Shown here piece after piece: positions 5,066 through 7,354 of a stretch of 7,354 nt of DNA. This DNA comes from Chitinophagaceae bacterium (lineage in GTDB: Bacteria > Bacteroidota > Bacteroidia > Chitinophagales > Chitinophagaceae). Each line of letters starts with the position of its first letter. The first letter of the stretch is position 1. The translations under genes were made by a program, and so were the position numbers. The notes beneath the pieces are model-generated. The model searched no databases and had not been told where the DNA came from. It saw only the letters and a list, made by a program, of their open reading frames with translations. Location: positions 1-7,354 of the forward strand of contig PMUF01000591.1 of NCBI GenBank assembly GCA_003167015.1, in the 5' to 3' direction.

Positions 5066-5284
5066 CCCTGCCATTCCTCCATCTATCCTTCCTTTCATCA
5101 TTTGCTCCGGCAAAGCTGTAACAGTGGCATCTCCTTTCGCGTCAAAAGGGTGAGCGCCGGCATTTTTCAGCTTGTTGTCAACGAAATTCGTACACCCGTC
5201 AAGTAAACTTCCCGGCATCAGCATCACCCGGTAATTTAGCAGTCGCTGAATCAGTACAAGCCAATTATCAATAAAATCGGCCTT
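5066..5284 (-). pseudogene. Possible decayed flavodoxin-like fragment (CPR/P450-BM3 reductase type)
   Basis: A minus-strand frame runs from just after a TGA at 5285-5287 down into the end of lgt. It reads DFIDNWLVLI, NYRVMLMPG, then NFVDNKLKNAGAHPFDAKGD and ATVTALPEQ. The order and spacing resemble the end of the flavodoxin domain in cytochrome P450 reductase, CysJ and P450-BM3, where a strand (YxVFGxG) is followed by a helix (FIDExLxxxGA) and a GEAD segment. The FMN-loop glycines and aromatic residue are not preserved, there is no start, and the rest of the domain is missing. It would therefore be a relic, not a gene. The stretch is also richer in G+C than the AT-rich sequence next to it (5280-5371). 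The match is by eye to remembered family patterns and may be coincidence. Confidence 0.3.
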
Positions 5285-5289
5285 TCACC

Positions 5290-5330
5290 ACAAAGTTAGG
5301 TTCTATGTTAAACAAAGTACCAATCTTTGT
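5290..5330 (+). promoter_or_regulatory. ACAAAG repeats and dyad upstream of the TonB-dependent receptor
   Basis: ACAAAGT occurs at 5290-5296 and 5312-5318 (22-bp period, about two turns). The second copy pairs with CTTTGT (5325-5330) as a 6-bp inverted repeat with a 7-nt spacer. A further inverted copy, GTACTTT, lies at 5351-5357 over the -7 region and mirrors AAAGTAC at 5314-5320. The set overlaps the candidate -33 box, the right place for a repressor or activator. Confidence 0.4.
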
Positions 5331-5359
5331 ATTGTAATATATTTTAAACAGTACTTTAG
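5326..5359 (+). promoter_or_regulatory. Candidate promoter TTTG-N22-TACTTTAG of the TonB-dependent receptor
   Basis: TTTG at 5326-5329 and TACTTTAG at 5352-5359 are separated by 22 bp, inside the range seen for Bacteroidota housekeeping promoters. The -7 box has one departure from TAnnTTTG. The ATG follows 12 nt later at 5372, predicting a very short leader. This is the only TTTG/TAnnTTTG pair in the window with acceptable spacing. Confidence 0.45.
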
Positions 5360-5371
5360 AATTCAACTAAT

Positions 5372-7354
5372 ATGAGACGCACCTTTGCCTTAATTACTGC
5401 TTTCCTGCTCACGTTGACCGGCTTTTCTGCTCTGGCCCAAACAGCCGCCGGTAAAATAGACGGTACGATAAAAGATGAAAAAGGACAACCGATAGAAGCC
5501 GTGACGATCACCCTGCTGCAGGCGAAAGATTCCAGCCGGTTGAAAGAGACGGTGACCAATAAAACGGGGCATTTTGCATTCGACAATCTACCGGCAGGGA
5601 AATACCTGGTTTCCGCCTCTTCGGTAGGATATAGTCCTATTTACTCCCGGCTGCTGGAACTGGCGACCGGCCGGATGGCGCAAACCCTATCATCGCTGGT
5701 CATGACAGGGACGAGTACCAGCCTGCACGAAGTCGCCGTGGTGGGCAGGCGTCCGCCCATCGAGCAAAAGCCGGACCGGACGATCATCAACGTCGATGCT
5801 TCCCCTTCAAATACCGGGTCCACTGCCATGGATGTGCTGGAAAAGGCTCCCGGCGTCACGCTGGACAAGGATGACAATATCAGCCTTAAAGGCAAGCAGG
5901 GCGTACAGGTCATGATCGATGGCAAACCTACTTATCTCTCTGCAGCTCAGCTGGCCGATTACCTGCGGAGCCTGCCGGCTTCCGCCATCGATCAGATCGA
6001 ACTGATGACCAATCCTTCCGCCAAATACGACGCTGCCGGCAACTCGGGCATCATCAATATAAAGACCAAAAAGAATAAGCTGAAGGGTTTTAACGGAAAC
6101 GTTACCCTGACGCATACCCAGGGCGTTTACCCTAAGCCCAGCGGCAGCCTCAACCTGAACTACCGTACCGGTTCCTTCAATTTTTTCCTGAATGCCGGCT
6201 ATTCCCACTGGGAAGGTTTCCAGGTGCTGCAGATCACCCGTAAATACCTGGACGACGACGCTGCCCAGACGATCAATTCGATCTTTCAGCAGACGACGGT
6301 CATGCATTTCACCAATCCCGAGGCCAACGTGAAGTTCGGGATGGACTATTTCCTGAACCAGAAAACGACCCTTGGCTTCGTCGTCAGCGGCTTCCGCAAT
6401 AAAGAACAAGACCGTTCCGGCAGCAATATCCGGCTGATGAACCCCAACTACCAGATCGATTCCCTGGTCTATTCTCCCAATACCAACAATACCACCTGGA
6501 AGAACGGCTCCGCGAACCTGAATTTCCGGCATCAATATGATTCCGCCGGCCGCGAGCTGTCAGCTGATCTGGATTACGTTCGCTATTCATCTGTCAGCGA
6601 TCAGTATTTCAACAACCTGACCTATTCCCCCGATAACGTGCTGCTGGATCAATCGGTCCTCACCGGCACCCTGCCCAGCACGATCAATATCTATACGTTC
6701 AAGACGGACTATACCCGTCCGCTCGCCAAGGGTTACAAACTGGAGACCGGTATCAAGCTCAGCTATGTCAACACCAATAACACAGCTAACTATTATGACG
6801 TCGTGGGCGGTAAGGCCAATGTGGATACGACCAAGACCAACGCCTTCATTTATCATGAGAATATCAATGCCGCCTATGTGAATATGACCAAACAGTATGG
6901 AAAATGGACCGTCCAGGCCGGGGCACGCCTTGAGAACACCAACTATTATGGCCACCAGCTGGGCAATGGGTTGACGGTGATCAACAACGATTCCTCTTTT
7001 TCCCGGAGCTATATCAACCTGTTCCCGACGCTGTACCTGACGTACCAGGCGAATGAAAAGAACCAGTTGACCCTCAACTATGGCCGCCGCATCGACCGTC
7101 CGGCTTACCAGGACCTGAATCCTTTCCTCTTCTTCCTGGACGAGTATACCTACCAGGCCGGCAATCCTTATCTCCAGCCCCAATATACGCAGAACGTAGA
7201 GCTGTCGCACACCTACAACCGCAGTCTGACGACGACGCTCAACTATAGCTATACCCAGAATTTCTTTACCGAGACCTTCCAGCAGTCCGGTCAGGCCACT
7301 ATCGTCCGCAACGGTAATATCGGCGTCCGGCAGAATGCAGGCGTTTCGGTCAGC
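5372..7354 (+). CDS. TonB-dependent outer-membrane receptor (OMP_b-brl_3 type), 3' end missing
   Basis: The frame from ATG 5372 stays open for 661 codons to the window edge without a stop. A signal peptide (Arg2, Arg3, hydrophobic 5-19, cleavage after ALA22 before Gln23) is followed by a carboxypeptidase-regulatory-like beta-sandwich (about 27-112: GTIKDEKGQPIEAVTITLL, TGHFAFDNLPAGKYLVSAS). Next come a possible TonB box, EVAVVG (120-125), and a plug domain (about 136-232: STAMDVLEKAPGV, SLKGKQGVQVMIDGKPTYL, IELMTNPSAKYDAAGNSGIINIK). From about 238 alternating beta-strands with aromatic girdles form the barrel, including NLFPTLYLTYQ and LNYGRRIDRPAYQDLNPF, a hallmark of this family. About 800 residues is typical, so most of the protein is present. 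It imports a ligand across the outer membrane with TonB-ExbBD energy; the ligand cannot be told. It lacks SusC-type features and no SusD is visible. The ATG is the only one preceding a signal peptide. Confidence 0.95.
   Translation, partial: MRRTFALITAFLLTLTGFSALAQTAAGKIDGTIKDEKGQPIEAVTITLLQAKDSSRLKETVTNKTGHFAFDNLPAGKYLVSASSVGYSPIYSRLLELATGRMAQTLSSLVMTGTSTSLHEVAVVGRRPPIEQKPDRTIINVDASPSNTGSTAMDVLEKAPGVTLDKDDNISLKGKQGVQVMIDGKPTYLSAAQLADYLRSLPASAIDQIELMTNPSAKYDAAGNSGIINIKTKKNKLKGFNGNVTLTHTQGVYPKPSGSLNLNYRTGSFNFFLNAGYSHWEGFQVLQITRKYLDDDAAQTINSIFQQTTVMHFTNPEANVKFGMDYFLNQKTTLGFVVSGFRNKEQDRSGSNIRLMNPNYQIDSLVYSPNTNNTTWKNGSANLNFRHQYDSAGRELSADLDYVRYSSVSDQYFNNLTYSPDNVLLDQSVLTGTLPSTINIYTFKTDYTRPLAKGYKLETGIKLSYVNTNNTANYYDVVGGKANVDTTKTNAFIYHENINAAYVNMTKQYGKWTVQAGARLENTNYYGHQLGNGLTVINNDSSFSRSYINLFPTLYLTYQANEKNQLTLNYGRRIDRPAYQDLNPFLFFLDEYTYQAGNPYLQPQYTQNVELSHTYNRSLTTTLNYSYTQNFFTETFQQSGQATIVRNGNIGVRQNAGVSVS

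Noticed and set aside
5807..6535. 242-codon open frame on the minus strand, Gly/Val/Ile-rich
   Set aside because: Antisense to the TonB-dependent receptor in the same codon register; the composition is what complements of Asn/Tyr/Asp/Gly-rich barrel codons give. No start context or domain.
6587..7210. 207-codon open frame on the minus strand
   Set aside because: Same explanation: an in-register antisense shadow of the receptor barrel.
5372..7354. SusC-type polysaccharide-utilisation locus
   Set aside because: The receptor has the OMP_b-brl_3 style plug and barrel, the visible part lacks SusC hallmarks, and no SusD or glycoside hydrolase is in view. The downstream side is not visible.

Overview
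The window is from a Bacteroidota chromosome, most likely Chitinophagaceae or a close relative. Three things point there. There is an outer-membrane TonB-dependent receptor with an N-terminal carboxypeptidase-regulatory-like domain. Several genes lack Shine-Dalgarno sequences but have TAnnTTTG-type -7 boxes upstream. Three exported proteins are cut, or predicted to be cut, just before or next to Gln after the signal peptide. Base composition is near half G+C in genes and AT-richer just upstream of starts.

Layout. Positions 1-252 hold the C-terminal end of a PLP-dependent arginine decarboxylase (cut by the left edge), followed after 10 nt by a small secreted NTF2-like protein (263-748). This pair converges on a minus-strand gene for a secreted, two-domain protein of unknown function (745-2016, start re-assigned); the two stop codons interlock in a TTAG overlap. 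Upstream of that gene, on the same strand, lies a monocistronic small heat-shock protein (2286-2717) with its own intrinsic terminator at 2165-2198. A divergent 244-bp spacer separates it from a plus-strand bacilliredoxin-family protein with a CGC active site (2962-3375), closed by a very strong terminator (3407-3454). A 363-bp non-coding stretch then carries two pairs of direct repeats and a 16-bp parS-like palindrome. It leads to a long Bacteroidota-type prolipoprotein diacylglyceryl transferase (3739-5064). The 307-bp gap after it contains what may be a decayed minus-strand flavodoxin-like fragment, then an AT-rich promoter region for a TonB-dependent outer-membrane receptor (5372 to the right edge, 661 codons, no stop reached).

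How the genes relate. Most are separate transcription units. The small heat-shock protein and the bacilliredoxin form a divergent proteostasis/thiol-stress pair. Lgt and the TonB-dependent receptor both serve the cell envelope but are separated by a promoter region. I see no phage, transposon, CRISPR, toxin-antitoxin or defence module, and no clear evidence of a new multi-gene system. The items most worth a second look are the parS-like site with its surrounding repeats, the altered active-site signature of the Lgt, the possible flavodoxin remnant, and the uncharacterised secreted protein.
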